A stretch of 12,649 bases of DNA from JAZDLC01 sp043802345 (GTDB lineage Bacteria > Planctomycetota > B15-G4 > JADJEK01): positions 1 to 12,649 of the forward strand of contig JAZDLC010000367.1 in the NCBI GenBank assembly GCA_043802345.1. The letters are read 5' to 3'. The notes beneath the pieces were generated by a model. That model saw only the letters and a list, made by a program, of their open reading frames with translations, searched no databases and had not been told where the DNA came from. The translations under genes were made by a program, and so were the position numbers. Shown here one piece after another: positions 1 to 8,600 of the stretch. Each line of letters opens with the position of its first letter. The stretch's first letter is position 1.

Positions 1-810
1 CAGGATGCCGGCCAGCAGCAGCATGCACCCCTGCATCAGGTCGGTCATGATGACCGACGTCTGTCCTCCAAAGGTGACGTAGATCGCCGACACCGAGGCG
101 ATGATGATCGCCGACGTGAGCACTTCCCAGCCGAGCAGCGCGTGGAGCACGGTCCCCATGGTGTAGAGGTTCACGCCGATGTAGCTGATCAGGTAGATCA
201 GCACCGACAAGGTGGCAAAGAAGCGCACCTTCGAGTTGAAGCGCCGCCCGAAGTACTCCGGCACCGACGTGATCCGCGAGAAGTACAGGATCGGCAGCCA
301 GCCGAACAGCAGCAGCGGCATCAGCGCCCAGTCGTTCAGGTAGGTCTGGCTCGACGCCATTCCGTAGCTGTACGCGGCCTGGCTGTACTTGACGAAGGAG
401 TAGGAGCCGACCAGCGTGGCGACCAGGCTGAAGGAGATCAGCCACCAGGAGAATCGTTGCCCGCCGAAGAAGAAATCCCTGGTGGTCTTCTGGCGCCGCC
501 CGAAGTAGATGCCCACCGCCAGGATCATCACCAGATAGAGCCCCATGACCGCGTAGTCGATCGGCTCGCCGACGGTCCGCCCGGCCCTGGCCTTTGCCTC
601 CCCCTGGAACGGCACGGCCGGCGCCTCCGACATGGGGGCGTACTGCAGGTATCCCTGGATCACCATGAAGAAGAGCAGTCCGCCCACCATGATCAGCAGG
701 TTGCGGAGGCCCGGCCCGCTCAGCCCGATGTAGCCGTTCCTTACCCCGACCAGCAGCCCCAGCAGGAAGATCACCAGGCCGACACCGTACTGATAGAGGT
801 AGGGATCCAT
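1..810 (-). CDS. Sodium:solute symporter (SSS family), N-terminal 270 residues, runs off the left edge
   Basis: An inner-membrane transporter that would couple solute uptake to a sodium gradient; the substrate cannot be read from sequence, though the setting suggests a sugar or sugar acid. The reading frame is open from the ATG at 810 to base 1. Hydrophobic segments lie near residues 8-23, 36-55, 86-103, 122-140, 160-177, 198-218, 228-247 and 255-270. The family core begins near residue 85 (DYAVMGLYLVMILAVGIYF), followed by the loop FFFGGQRFSWW (about 113-123) and the helix with VATLVGSYSFV; the GGQTSVIMTDLMQ segment near 247-259 also fits the family. About 80 residues with two extra predicted helices precede the core, which is more than usual. 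The start lies 6 bases after the stop of the HAD gene, with GGAG inside that gene's end as a possible ribosome site, so the two are probably co-transcribed. The missing C-terminus prevents a subfamily call. Confidence 0.85.
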   Translation of the reverse strand, partial: MDPYLYQYGVGLVIFLLGLLVGVRNGYIGLSGPGLRNLLIMVGGLLFFMVIQGYLQYAPMSEAPAVPFQGEAKARAGRTVGEPIDYAVMGLYLVMILAVGIYFGRRQKTTRDFFFGGQRFSWWLISFSLVATLVGSYSFVKYSQAAYSYGMASSQTYLNDWALMPLLLFGWLPILYFSRITSVPEYFGRRFNSKVRFFATLSVLIYLISYIGVNLYTMGTVLHALLGWEVLTSAIIIASVSAIYVTFGGQTSVIMTDLMQGCMLLLAGIL

Positions 811-816
811 CCGTCC

Positions 817-1653
817 TCAGCTCCGCCGGGGCAGCGCCGTCAATATCCTTCCCAGCTCCCCGATATCACGCACCACCAGGTCGGGCGCCAGATCAGCCTC
901 TCCGGTCTGCTCCGGCGTGGTCTCTCCCGAAAGCACCAGAATCGACCGTGCACCGGCGCGCCGCGCCATCTCCATGTCGGTGGTGATCCGGTCTCCCACC
1001 ATGGCGAGCTGAAAAGGCCGCAGCTGGTGACGAGCAAGGACTCCCGCGAGCATCGCCGGATCCGGCTTCCCCAGAGTCCTGTCCGGCTGGCGGCCGGTCG
1101 CCTCCTCGAGACACCGGCAGAGCGACCCGCAGTCGATCAGCAACGTGTCCAGGTCGGTGGGGCAGATCTGATCAGGATGGGTGGCGACGAAATCGCAGCC
1201 CCGTTCGATCCAGTAGGCGCCCTTGCAGAGCCGCGCGAAGTCGAGCTCCGGATCGTACCCCACGATGACGGCGTCCGGCTCATCCGCGGCATCTTCTGAG
1301 ACGATCTCGAAACCGGCGGCGCGGAATTCCTGCATCAGACCGCTGGTGCCGACGATGAACAGCCGCTTCAGATCGGCGCGCTCCTGCTTCAGGTAGGCGA
1401 TCGTCGCCAGGCCGGAAGTGTAGATCTGGTCACGCGCCGCATCGATTCCCATGCCGCGGAGGTGCTGCTGGTACTGCTCGACCGAGCGCGAGGAGTTGTT
1501 GGTGATGAAGGTGGTTCCGATGTTCAGCCGGTCGAGCTGCTTCAGGAACGGCACCGTGAAGGGGAAGACTCGAGAGCCGATGTACAGCGTTCCATCGAGG
1601 TCGAACGCAATGTGCCGCAGATCGCGCAGGAAAGATGGCAGTGCTTCGGTCAT
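817..1653 (-). CDS. HAD-superfamily phosphatase, subfamily IIA (NagD-like)
   Basis: A cytoplasmic hydrolase of the haloacid dehalogenase superfamily, expected to dephosphorylate a small phosphorylated metabolite such as a sugar phosphate or nucleotide; the substrate is not determined. The 278 residues fit the usual length. All four HAD motifs are visible: DLDGT with the nucleophile Asp18 and acid/base Asp20; TNNSS with Thr51; Lys196 in GKPDP; and GDRITTD with Asp221 and Asp226 for magnesium. The T-N-N motif II followed by a large cap between motifs II and III is typical of the IIA group (NagD, PNPase, phosphoglycolate phosphatase). The ATG at 1653 places DLDGT at residue 18, as expected, although no strong Shine-Dalgarno is seen before it. 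The stop lies 6 bases before the symporter start, suggesting an uptake-plus-phosphatase pair. It is divergent from the GH127 gene, whose start is 161 bases away. Confidence 0.9.
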   Translation of the reverse strand: MTEALPSFLRDLRHIAFDLDGTLYIGSRVFPFTVPFLKQLDRLNIGTTFITNNSSRSVEQYQQHLRGMGIDAARDQIYTSGLATIAYLKQERADLKRLFIVGTSGLMQEFRAAGFEIVSEDAADEPDAVIVGYDPELDFARLCKGAYWIERGCDFVATHPDQICPTDLDTLLIDCGSLCRCLEEATGRQPDRTLGKPDPAMLAGVLARHQLRPFQLAMVGDRITTDMEMARRAGARSILVLSGETTPEQTGEADLAPDLVVRDIGELGRILTALPRRS

Positions 1654-1803
1654 TTGGTCTGGTCAGGTGGTTCCGCGTGTTCCTTTTGAGAGGGCAGAGT
1701 AGCAGGCCAGCCCCGCGGTTGGCCATTCGATCTCGGGCGATGGAGTGGCGAATCGGGTGGCTCCCACCCTGGCGCCACACTACGTTGGAGGGCAATCTGT
1801 ATC

Positions 1804-1808
1804 GGAGG
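1804..1808 (+). promoter_or_regulatory. Shine-Dalgarno that fixes the GH127 start
   Basis: GGAGG lies six bases before the ATG at 1815. The frame stays open upstream to 1635, but the extra 60 residues are not signal-peptide-like and overlap the divergent HAD gene. The site therefore supports 1815, which begins a proper secretion signal. I see no convincing -35/-10 pair in 1654-1803. Confidence 0.7.
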
Positions 1809-1814
1809 TCCCAG

Positions 1815-3425
1815 ATGTTCCACGCTCCTCTCCGTTCAGTTGCCCTGGTCGCGGTCACGGCTGTCGTCTGCGCGAAAGGCGCCCTCGCCAAGGGGGATTA
1901 TCCGGTTCGCCCGGTGCCGTTCACCCAGGTGCGCTTCGCCGACGCCTTCTGGGCGCCGCGACTGGAGACGAACCGTACGGTCTCCATTCCCGGCGCCTTC
2001 GCCAAGTGCGAGGAGAACGGGCGGATGGACAACTTCCTGCTCGCCGCCGGCAAGCTGAAGGGGGAGCACCGGGGGAGCTTCCCCTTCGACGACACCGATC
2101 CGTACAAGATCCTCGAGGGAGCGTCGTATTCGCTCGCGGTCCATCCTGATGCGGAGCTGGAAACGTACCTCGACGAGCTGATCGAGATGATCGCGGGCGC
2201 CCAGGAGGAGGACGGCTACCTCTACACCGCGCGCACCAACGGCGCCGAGCACCTCCGCAACTGGTACGGTGACGAGCGCTGGGAGAAGCTCGCCGGCAGC
2301 CACGAGTTGTACAACGCCGGCCATCTGTACGAGGCGGCCGTGGCCCACTTCCTCGCCACCGGCAAGCGCACGCTCCTTGACGTGGCGATCAAGAACGCGG
2401 ACCTGATCGCAGCGACCTTCGGTCCCGGCAAGGTGGAGAAGCCGCCCGGCCACCAGGTGATCGAGATCGGGCTCGCGAAGCTGTTCCGGGTCACCGGGGA
2501 CGGGAAGTACCTGCGGCTCGCGAAGTTCCTGCTCGACGAGCGGGGACGTCCCCACAATCGCGAGCTGTGGGGACCGTACAACCAGGATCACCTGCCCGTG
2601 GTCGAGCAGACCGAGGCGGTGGGACACGCGGTGCGCGCCTCCTACATGTACGCCGGCATGGCGGATGTGGCGGCGTTGACCGGGGACGAGGAGTACCTGC
2701 GCGCGATCGACGCCTTGTGGGAAGATGTCGTCACCAGGAAGATGCATGTCACCGGCGGCATCGGCGCCCGTGCTTCGGGCGAGGCGTTCGGCGACGCGTA
2801 CGAGCTGCCCAACCTCACCGCGTACAACGAGACCTGCGCCGCCATCGGCAACGCGATCTGGAATCACCGGCTGTTCCTGCTGCACGGAGACGCCAGGTAT
2901 CTCGATGTCCTCGAGCGCGTGCTCTACAACGGCGGCCTGTCGGGAGTGTCGCTCTCCGGGGACCGGTTCTTCTACCCCAACCCGCTCGAATCGCGCGGCA
3001 ACGACGAACGGAGTCCCTGGTTCGGCTGCGCCTGCTGTCCGGGGAATGTGACGCGCTACATTCCCTCGATCCCCGGCTTCGCCTATGCCCCATGCCGGCG
3101 ACCGGCTGTACGTCAACCTCTATGTGCAGGGTGGCATGAAGGCGGAGATGGAGGGGGGACGCGTATCGCTCGAGCTGACCACGGACTATCCCTGGAAGGG
3201 CGACGTCCGGATCGTCGTCGAGACCGAGCAGGAACGGGACTTCACGATCTGCCTCCGCATCCCCGGCTGGGCCCGTGGCGAGGCCGTTCCGGGCGATCTG
3301 TACCGGTTCATCGACCGGGAGCGGCAGGCGGCGGCGATCCGCGTGAACGGCGAGAAGATCGCCTACCTGCTGGATCGGGGATTCGCCACGCTGCGCCGGA
3401 GCTGGAAGACAGGAGATGTGATTGA
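1815..3425 (+). CDS. Secreted GH127 (DUF1680) beta-L-arabinofuranosidase-like protein, catalytic part, frameshifted
   Basis: First part of a glycoside hydrolase of family 127 (DUF1680), whose characterised member HypBA1 releases beta-L-arabinofuranose. Residues 1-25 form a signal peptide (hydrophobic VALVAVTAVVCA, likely cleavage after GALA), so the product is exported. The (alpha/alpha)6-barrel follows. Residues matching the HypBA1 site are present: Glu323 in GEAF (acid/base), Glu339 and Cys341 in NETCA, and Cys407-Cys408 in CACCPGN, which together match the zinc ligands and the cysteine nucleophile. The spacing from GEAF to ETC (16 residues) equals that of HypBA1. The frame is correct only to about residue 425 (IPGFAYA); after an extra C in 3088-3091 it reads unrelated sequence until the stop at 3425. 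Removing one C joins it to the piece at 3085-4230, giving about 804 residues. As the sequence stands the enzyme would lose its C-terminal beta domains. It is a recent pseudogene or a sequencing error. Confidence 0.88.
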   Translation: MFHAPLRSVALVAVTAVVCAKGALAKGDYPVRPVPFTQVRFADAFWAPRLETNRTVSIPGAFAKCEENGRMDNFLLAAGKLKGEHRGSFPFDDTDPYKILEGASYSLAVHPDAELETYLDELIEMIAGAQEEDGYLYTARTNGAEHLRNWYGDERWEKLAGSHELYNAGHLYEAAVAHFLATGKRTLLDVAIKNADLIAATFGPGKVEKPPGHQVIEIGLAKLFRVTGDGKYLRLAKFLLDERGRPHNRELWGPYNQDHLPVVEQTEAVGHAVRASYMYAGMADVAALTGDEEYLRAIDALWEDVVTRKMHVTGGIGARASGEAFGDAYELPNLTAYNETCAAIGNAIWNHRLFLLHGDARYLDVLERVLYNGGLSGVSLSGDRFFYPNPLESRGNDERSPWFGCACCPGNVTRYIPSIPGFAYAPCRRPAVRQPLCAGWHEGGDGGGTRIARADHGLSLEGRRPDRRRDRAGTGLHDLPPHPRLGPWRGRSGRSVPVHRPGAAGGGDPRERREDRLPAGSGIRHAAPELEDRRCD

Positions 3426-4230
3426 CCTGCATATGGACATGCCGGTCGAGAGGGTCCTGTGTCACGAGAAGGTCGTCGAGAATCTCGGCAAGGTCGCGCT
3501 GCAGCGCGGGCCGCTCGTCTACTGCGTCGAATGGCCCGACGTTTCGAGCGGCCACGTGCTGAACCTGCAGCTCGTGGACGAAGCGGGCCTTTCTCCGGAA
3601 CACCGCCCCGGCCTGCTCGGTGGCGTCACGGTTCTAGAGGGCCTCGCGACGGCCTGGACCGCCGGCGAAACCGCGAGCGACCCCCTCGGCGAACCGGTGC
3701 CGATCATGGCCATCCCATACTACGCCTGGGCGCACCGCGGCAAGGGCGAGATGGCGGTTTGGCTCGCGCGCGAACGCAAGGCGGTGAGGCCGCTCCCCGT
3801 GCCGACGATCGCCTCGGCGGCGCAGCTCACCTCCTCGGGCGGCACCAATCCCGGCGCCATCAACGATATGGTCGAGCCAGCGAGCTCGATCGACCATTCG
3901 CACCCCTTCTTCCACTGGTGGCCGAAACTCGGCTCGCTCGAATGGGCGCAGTACGAATTCGCGCAACCCAAGACGATCTCCGGAGTCGAGGTCTACTGGT
4001 TCGATGACATCGCGATGGGGCGCGACTGCATGACTCCCCTGTCGTGGCGTCTCCTCCATCTTGACGGCGACGTCTGGAAGCCGGTCACCGGCGCGAGCGG
4101 CTTTGGCACAAAGAAGGACTGCTACAACGTGACGACTTTCGACCCCGTCACCACCGCCACGCTGCGCCTGGAGGTGCAGCTCCAGGAAGGCTGGTCCGCC
4201 GGCATCCACGAGTGGAAGGTCCAAAAATAG
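3085..4230 (+). CDS. GH127 (DUF1680) protein, C-terminal part, separated by the frameshift
   Basis: Second part of the GH127 gene, not an independent gene: no ribosome site precedes the ATG at 3085 and the true coding sequence of this frame begins at the CAT at 3091. It starts with the strand LYVNLYV and contains beta-sandwich features of the family, such as FTICLRIPGWARG and VALQRGPLVYCVEW (about 3495-3530). From roughly position 3841 to the end (about residue 676 onward of the joined 804-residue protein) there is a separate beta-rich module with HPFFHWWPKLGSLEW, AQYEF, VEVYWFDD and GIHEWKVQK. It resembles the discoidin-like (F5/8 type C) carbohydrate-binding modules that end many DUF1680 proteins; the module name is inferred from pattern. 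The lack of internal stops over about 1.1 kb after the break argues for a very recent lesion or a sequence error. The next gene is convergent, 92 bases away. Confidence 0.85.
   Translation: MPHAGDRLYVNLYVQGGMKAEMEGGRVSLELTTDYPWKGDVRIVVETEQERDFTICLRIPGWARGEAVPGDLYRFIDRERQAAAIRVNGEKIAYLLDRGFATLRRSWKTGDVIDLHMDMPVERVLCHEKVVENLGKVALQRGPLVYCVEWPDVSSGHVLNLQLVDEAGLSPEHRPGLLGGVTVLEGLATAWTAGETASDPLGEPVPIMAIPYYAWAHRGKGEMAVWLARERKAVRPLPVPTIASAAQLTSSGGTNPGAINDMVEPASSIDHSHPFFHWWPKLGSLEWAQYEFAQPKTISGVEVYWFDDIAMGRDCMTPLSWRLLHLDGDVWKPVTGASGFGTKKDCYNVTTFDPVTTATLRLEVQLQEGWSAGIHEWKVQK
3088..3091 (+). other. Single-base frameshift site (CCCC run) in the GH127 gene
   Basis: Before the run the frame encodes PSIPGFAYA; after it the +1 frame encodes HAGDRLYVNLYV, the normal continuation in DUF1680 proteins. 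Dropping one C gives TAT GCC CAT GCC GGC GAC, an unbroken frame from 1815 to 4230 (805 codons including the stop). Confidence 0.85.
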
Positions 4231-4322
4231 AACCTCGCATTGGCCGGGCGCATACCTTCCGGCTGAAGACGGTCTCGAAGACACGAACAGGTAGAGCCGC
4301 TTCGCCTGACGGTCCCCCCCGT

Positions 4323-5489
4323 TCAGATTTCCCGCAGGCCGTCCTGCCATGGTACGACTTTGACATCGCCAAACCGGTAGGCCCTGGGAGTGGTACAGAA
4401 ACAGAACAGCTTCGCGGTCGGATTCTCCGAGCGGAATGAGCGCAGTCCCCGCATGTCGGCTTCGGTTGGGGCCGAATCCGATTTGATCTCGATGGCGCAC
4501 GGAGGGTCCGCGGGGCCGCGCGCGAGAATCAGGTCGACTTCGCGACCCGAGTTTGTTCTCCAGTAGTACAAGCGGTAGCCAAGATCTTCGTAGTCGTTTC
4601 TGCGCTGCACTTCGTTGACCACGAGCGTCTCGAAGAGCTTGCCATAGCGGTATGTGTGCGGTCTGAGTTCGCTGCGAATCTCACCCCGGATGGCATTCAG
4701 AACGCCGCAGTCGAAGAAGTAGTACTTCGGGCTCTGGCGCAGTTGCTTGCGGATGGAGTGGCTCCAACCATCCACTCGCAGCGCGACCAGCGTATCCACC
4801 AGGATGGAGAAGTACTCCTGGACCGTCTTGGAGGAGACCCCGGCAGCCCGGCCCAGCTTCGCATGGTTGACCGGCTCGCCATTGATCTGACCCGCGAGGT
4901 CAAGGAAACGAATGAAGCTCTCCGACTTGCGGACCAGGGCTTCGACAAGGATCTCCTCTCGCAGATAGGTGTCGACGTATGCGGTGAGGGAACGAACGGG
5001 AGAGCTGTCCTCGAGGTAGATCGCCGGGAGGGAGCCGAAGCTCAACGCTCGCTGGAGATCCAGATCCACCTCGCTCGACGAGAGTGGATGGAGCATGAGC
5101 GTCCATGCGCGTCCCGCCAGCAGGTTTGCCCCTCCCCGCCTGAGCTTCCTGGCGCTCGAGCCGGTCAGGAGGAAGCGGACCTTCGGCTTGTGTGCCTCGA
5201 TGAGACCATGCACCTCGTCGAGCAGGGCCGGGAACTTCTGAACTTCGTCCACGAGGACGGTCAAGGTGCCGTCTCCGATGGCATGTTCGACCTCGCGCCG
5301 AAAGAGCGTCAGGTCCGTGACATACCTCCGGTATACATCCAGGTTGAGCAGGTTGATCGCCAGGCCACCGCCAGAGGCCTCGAGAAAGCGCTGCGCGAGA
5401 TAGGTCTTGCCGACACCGCGGGGGCCGAAAAGAAACGCGGAGCGTGTCTCACCGAGGATCCGCCACAGGTCGAGCTGACGTTGGATCAT
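4323..5489 (-). CDS. AAA_14 ATPase with C-terminal DUF4143 domain
   Basis: A 388-residue member of the widespread AAA_14/DUF4143 ATPase family, whose cellular role is not established; such genes are often solitary and patchily distributed. The ATPase half has Walker A GPRGVGKT (residues 22-29, Lys28), Walker B LTVLVDEVQKF (Asp81, Glu82) and a sensor-like strand FLLTGSSARKL (106-116). A helical, winged-helix-like middle part includes LGRAAGVSSKTVQEYFSIL. The C-terminal DUF4143 half has restriction-endonuclease-like features: YGKLFETLVVNEV, YYWRTNSGREVDLI and AIEIKSD, giving a Glu...Asp...Glu-x-Lys set. The start MIQRQLDLW is typical for the family. It is on the same strand as GH116, 127 bases behind it, with its own AT-rich promoter-like stretch. 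Nothing ties it functionally to the glycosidases; acquisition by transfer is possible. Confidence 0.9.
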   Translation of the reverse strand: MIQRQLDLWRILGETRSAFLFGPRGVGKTYLAQRFLEASGGGLAINLLNLDVYRRYVTDLTLFRREVEHAIGDGTLTVLVDEVQKFPALLDEVHGLIEAHKPKVRFLLTGSSARKLRRGGANLLAGRAWTLMLHPLSSSEVDLDLQRALSFGSLPAIYLEDSSPVRSLTAYVDTYLREEILVEALVRKSESFIRFLDLAGQINGEPVNHAKLGRAAGVSSKTVQEYFSILVDTLVALRVDGWSHSIRKQLRQSPKYYFFDCGVLNAIRGEIRSELRPHTYRYGKLFETLVVNEVQRRNDYEDLGYRLYYWRTNSGREVDLILARGPADPPCAIEIKSDSAPTEADMRGLRSFRSENPTAKLFCFCTTPRAYRFGDVKVVPWQDGLREI

Positions 5490-5494
5490 GATCC
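5483..5494. repeat. Perfect 12-base palindrome centred on the ATPase start codon
   Basis: GGATCATGATCC reads the same on both strands and contains the start codon of the ATPase gene plus its weak AGGA element. It could be an operator, or could fold in mRNA (GGAU/AUCC with a CAUG loop) to hide the start. About three such palindromes are expected by chance in a window this size, so position is the only argument. Confidence 0.4.
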
Positions 5495-5497
5495 TAA

Positions 5498-5526
5498 TTT
5501 ATAGTATATTTTTGGAATATGGTCCA
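5498..5526 (-). promoter_or_regulatory. Putative promoter of the ATPase gene
   Basis: On the minus strand TGGACC (5526-5521; 4 of 6 to TTGACA), a 17-base spacer and TATAAA (5503-5498; 5 of 6 to TATAAT) stand just before the gene. They lie in a strikingly AT-rich stretch (about 5495-5520) inside GC-rich DNA. Transcription would begin near 5491, only a base or two before the ATG, so the message would be nearly leaderless. An alternative -10, TATACT at 5508-5503, lacks a good -35. Confidence 0.4.
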
Positions 5527-5565
5527 GCTTTCCACGCCTGTTGCAGACTTCTCCCAGATCAAAGA

Positions 5566-5581
5566 CGGACCCGGAAGTCCG
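5566..5581 (-). terminator. Weak hairpin after GH116
   Basis: On the minus strand CGGAC, a six-base loop and GTCCG form a 5-bp stem, followed by TCTTTG. It lies about 36 bases after the GH116 stop and before the ATPase promoter. The stem is short and the T-run poor, so it is only a candidate. Confidence 0.22.
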
Positions 5582-5616
5582 GATTCTGGATGCAGAAGGA
5601 GGCCCGGTTCGTCCGC

Positions 5617-8600
5617 CTACAGGCTCCGCTCCTTGCCGGAGACGATGACGCGCTGGACGTCGATCTCTCCCGTTTTCACGTCCAGGTAGGGCTGACCCCC
5701 CTTCAGGCCGACGGTGCCGAAGCCGGTCTCCGTGGAGAGGAAGCTGCGGAAGTTGTTGCCGACCTTTGAGTCGATGTAGAGCGTCTTGTCCACGGCGTCG
5801 TACCGCACTCCGGTGAGCCCCTGGATGAGACCGTAGCTGGAGAGGGCACGGGCGTACCAGTGCCCGCACTCGTACTCGTTGAACGGATTGCGCACCCGCC
5901 CGTCGTACCGGTCGCGGCAGAGGCGCACCACCTCCAGCCCTTCCTCGACCAGGCCTTCCAGCATGAGATGCGAGGCGACCTGGTACTCGATGCCGGTCCA
6001 GACCTCGTCACTGTAGACGAACGGGATGCCGAGCTTCCCTCCGCGAGGCCAGGTGCAGAGCAGCAGCCCGCCCTCATGTCCGAGGGCGAAGGAGGGGCGC
6101 TGCGGATTGGCGTGATCGGAGAGGTCGTGCTTCAGGTTGTGCTCGTGGATCGCGGCGAGGTTGCTTCTCACTTTCTCGGTGTCGACGAGCTCCTGCTCGA
6201 GGCCGCACATCCGCGCGATCCAGAAGCCGAGCACCCCGTCCGAAAGACAGCCGGTGCCGTACTGGTACTTCGGCCCCTGCGTGTTGAGGGCGGCGATGAC
6301 GTCGGCATACCCCGATCCGTTCGCCGAGGCGTCGAGCGGGCGGAACTCGGCGTTCAGCCCCTCGGTCTGGATCTTCTGGAAGAAGTACTCGCCGTTGTAG
6401 AGCTCGGTCTCCAGATAGGCGCGGCCCGCCGCGGCCAGTTCCTGGTAGCGAGAGACCTCCTCACCCAGGGCAGAGCCCATCTCGGCCGCGGCGATGAGCG
6501 CTCCCAGGTAGAAGCTGGAGCAGTGTCCGTCCGGGCCCCAGTACTCGATGTCGTAGGTGTTGTGATGCGGCTCCTCGAGCACCCCCACGCCTCGCGGATC
6601 CCAGGTGGCGATGCAATACTCGAGGCTCTGCTTCACCGCGGGCCACATCGACCTGAGCCACAAGGTGTCGCCCGAGATTCGCCACTCCCGGTAGGCCTTC
6701 ATGATGCCACCGAGTTGACCGTCCGCCGCGGCATGGTAGGTGTGAGCGACGGGGCGGATCGGCAGGCAGGAACGGAACGTCTGGTGGCCCTCCTCGTTCT
6801 GGCTCACGAGGAACTCGGTCTCGCGCAGGGATCGCTCGAGATCGGGAAAGAGATGCGGAATCGCCTGGGCGTAGTTCCAGACATGGGTACAGGAGCCGTG
6901 GCAGCAGCCTGTGTTGTCGGAGCACCCCTCGAAACACCACAACTTCCCGTCGCACTGGCGCAGCACCGTCGGCGACTTGAGAATGGTCAGGTTCGCGGCG
7001 ACCGCCTCCACGACTTCGTCCGGCAACGTCGTGTCGTAGAAGGCATCGCGGAACAGCGCGGATCCCTGGCGTAGTTCGCCATAGTCGCTTCGCCAGTAGT
7101 CCGTCAGCTCGTCCAGGCTCGCAAAACGACCGGCATACCAGGGCTTGTAGTAGGGGGACGGACAGCAGGCGCTCTCCGTGACCGGTTCTGGCGCGGGGGG
7201 GCCCTCCGCGACCCAGTCGCCGAACTCCTTCCCCTCGAAGTCGTGCAGCACTGTTCCGGCCGCGGTCGTGAACTCCAGGACGTCCGAGAACGCCTGCTCG
7301 GCGGACACGATCAGATCGACGTTGATGTGCCCCCAGGCGCCTTCTTCCCGATCGGCGATCCTGATCCTCGCCTTCCTGCCCACGAACTCCGCCACGTCCC
7401 ACGCGCTCGTCTCGAGCGCTTCACGGTCCTTTCCGGTGGCGGAGCGCACGACCTTCCCGTCGACCAGGAACTCCAGGCAGGTCTTGCCCGCATGATTCCC
7501 GCCGCCGATGAGGAAACAAAGGAAGGGGCGTTCCACGGTGAATTCCGGCGAGGTGAGGGTGCCGGTCAGGCCGTCGCCTGAAGGGTCAAACGTGTTGACC
7601 AGTCCCTTTCCCTGGAAGCCGGACACCTCCTGCTGGCCCGGTGCCGCGCCCGCGGACGGGCCGGCTCCGAAAGCAGGCCCGGAAGCGGACTTTGGCTCGT
7701 CCTGCCCCAGACGCAGCCGCGTCTCCGGCACGTACCAGGCGATCATGAGCCGGACGGTCCGCTCCGCGCCCGGCGCCACCTCGATCGGGACGAAGAGCGA
7801 GGCGCCGGGAGCACTCCCGGCCGGCGGCGGGTTCTCCACGAGAGCGCCCTCCTGGATGTTTCTCCAGGCCAGGGTCACGGCGTCCCACCACCCCCCCTTG
7901 AACCAGCAGTGATCCACCACGGCGCGGTCGTCATCGACGAAGACGGCATAGCTTCCCTGGTACTCCGGGTGCTCCGGTGTGCCCTCCTGATGGAGCACGA
8001 ACCCGCCCTCGATCGGCAGCACCGTGCCGCCCGCTCCGCCGATCGCCATGAACTGCTTCGTGTGGTACGAAAACACCGCCTCGATGGTCCTGGCGGTGTT
8101 GTTCGTGAAGCGGTACTCGAGCGCCCCCACCGGCAAGCTCGAAGCATCGGCGTCGCCCGGCACGAAGGGGCTCCACCCCGTGATCTCCACGCCGAGCGGA
8201 ATTTCCTCGTCCTCCAGCGTCACCGTGGCGAACGGAAAGCGCGCGAGGAAGGTCGCCTCATCGAACCGCGGCAGCCCATAGCTTGCGCCTGCCGCGCCGT
8301 TCCCGGTCTGCTCTGATCCAAACACCTTCCACCCCGGCACCGGCCCCTCCAGCACCTTCGCGGTATTCTCCTTCTCCCCTTTGATGCAGAGCGCGGCGAA
8401 GGAACACGGCTCGTTGAAGACCTGCATCTGGTTCCGGACAGACACGTGCGAGATCGCCCCCGTCCCCTCCAGGCAGACCATCCCCGCCCCGATGCCGCCG
8501 ATCGGGAACGCGACGCGGTCGAGGTATCCTCCGGTGTATGGTCCGTCATACGGTCGCTTCGCCTCTCCAGACGGCTGCGCTCTCACCACACCACAACCAC

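Noticed and set aside
142..1299. Long plus-strand open frame of 385 codons
   Set aside because: It lies opposite the symporter and HAD genes; the translation is rich in His, Gln, Arg and Pro with no motif, as expected for an antisense frame in GC-rich DNA.
1635..1814. Possible 60-residue N-terminal extension of GH127
   Set aside because: It overlaps the divergent HAD start and has no family match, while 1815 has GGAGG and a proper signal peptide.
1836..3116. Long minus-strand open frame opposite GH127
   Set aside because: Low-complexity antisense translation; the plus strand carries the clear GH127 motifs.
4242..4264. GGCCGG...CCGGCT hairpin between the convergent GH127 and ATPase genes
   Set aside because: Only a 5-6 bp stem with an 11-base loop and no T-run on either side; too weak to call a terminator.
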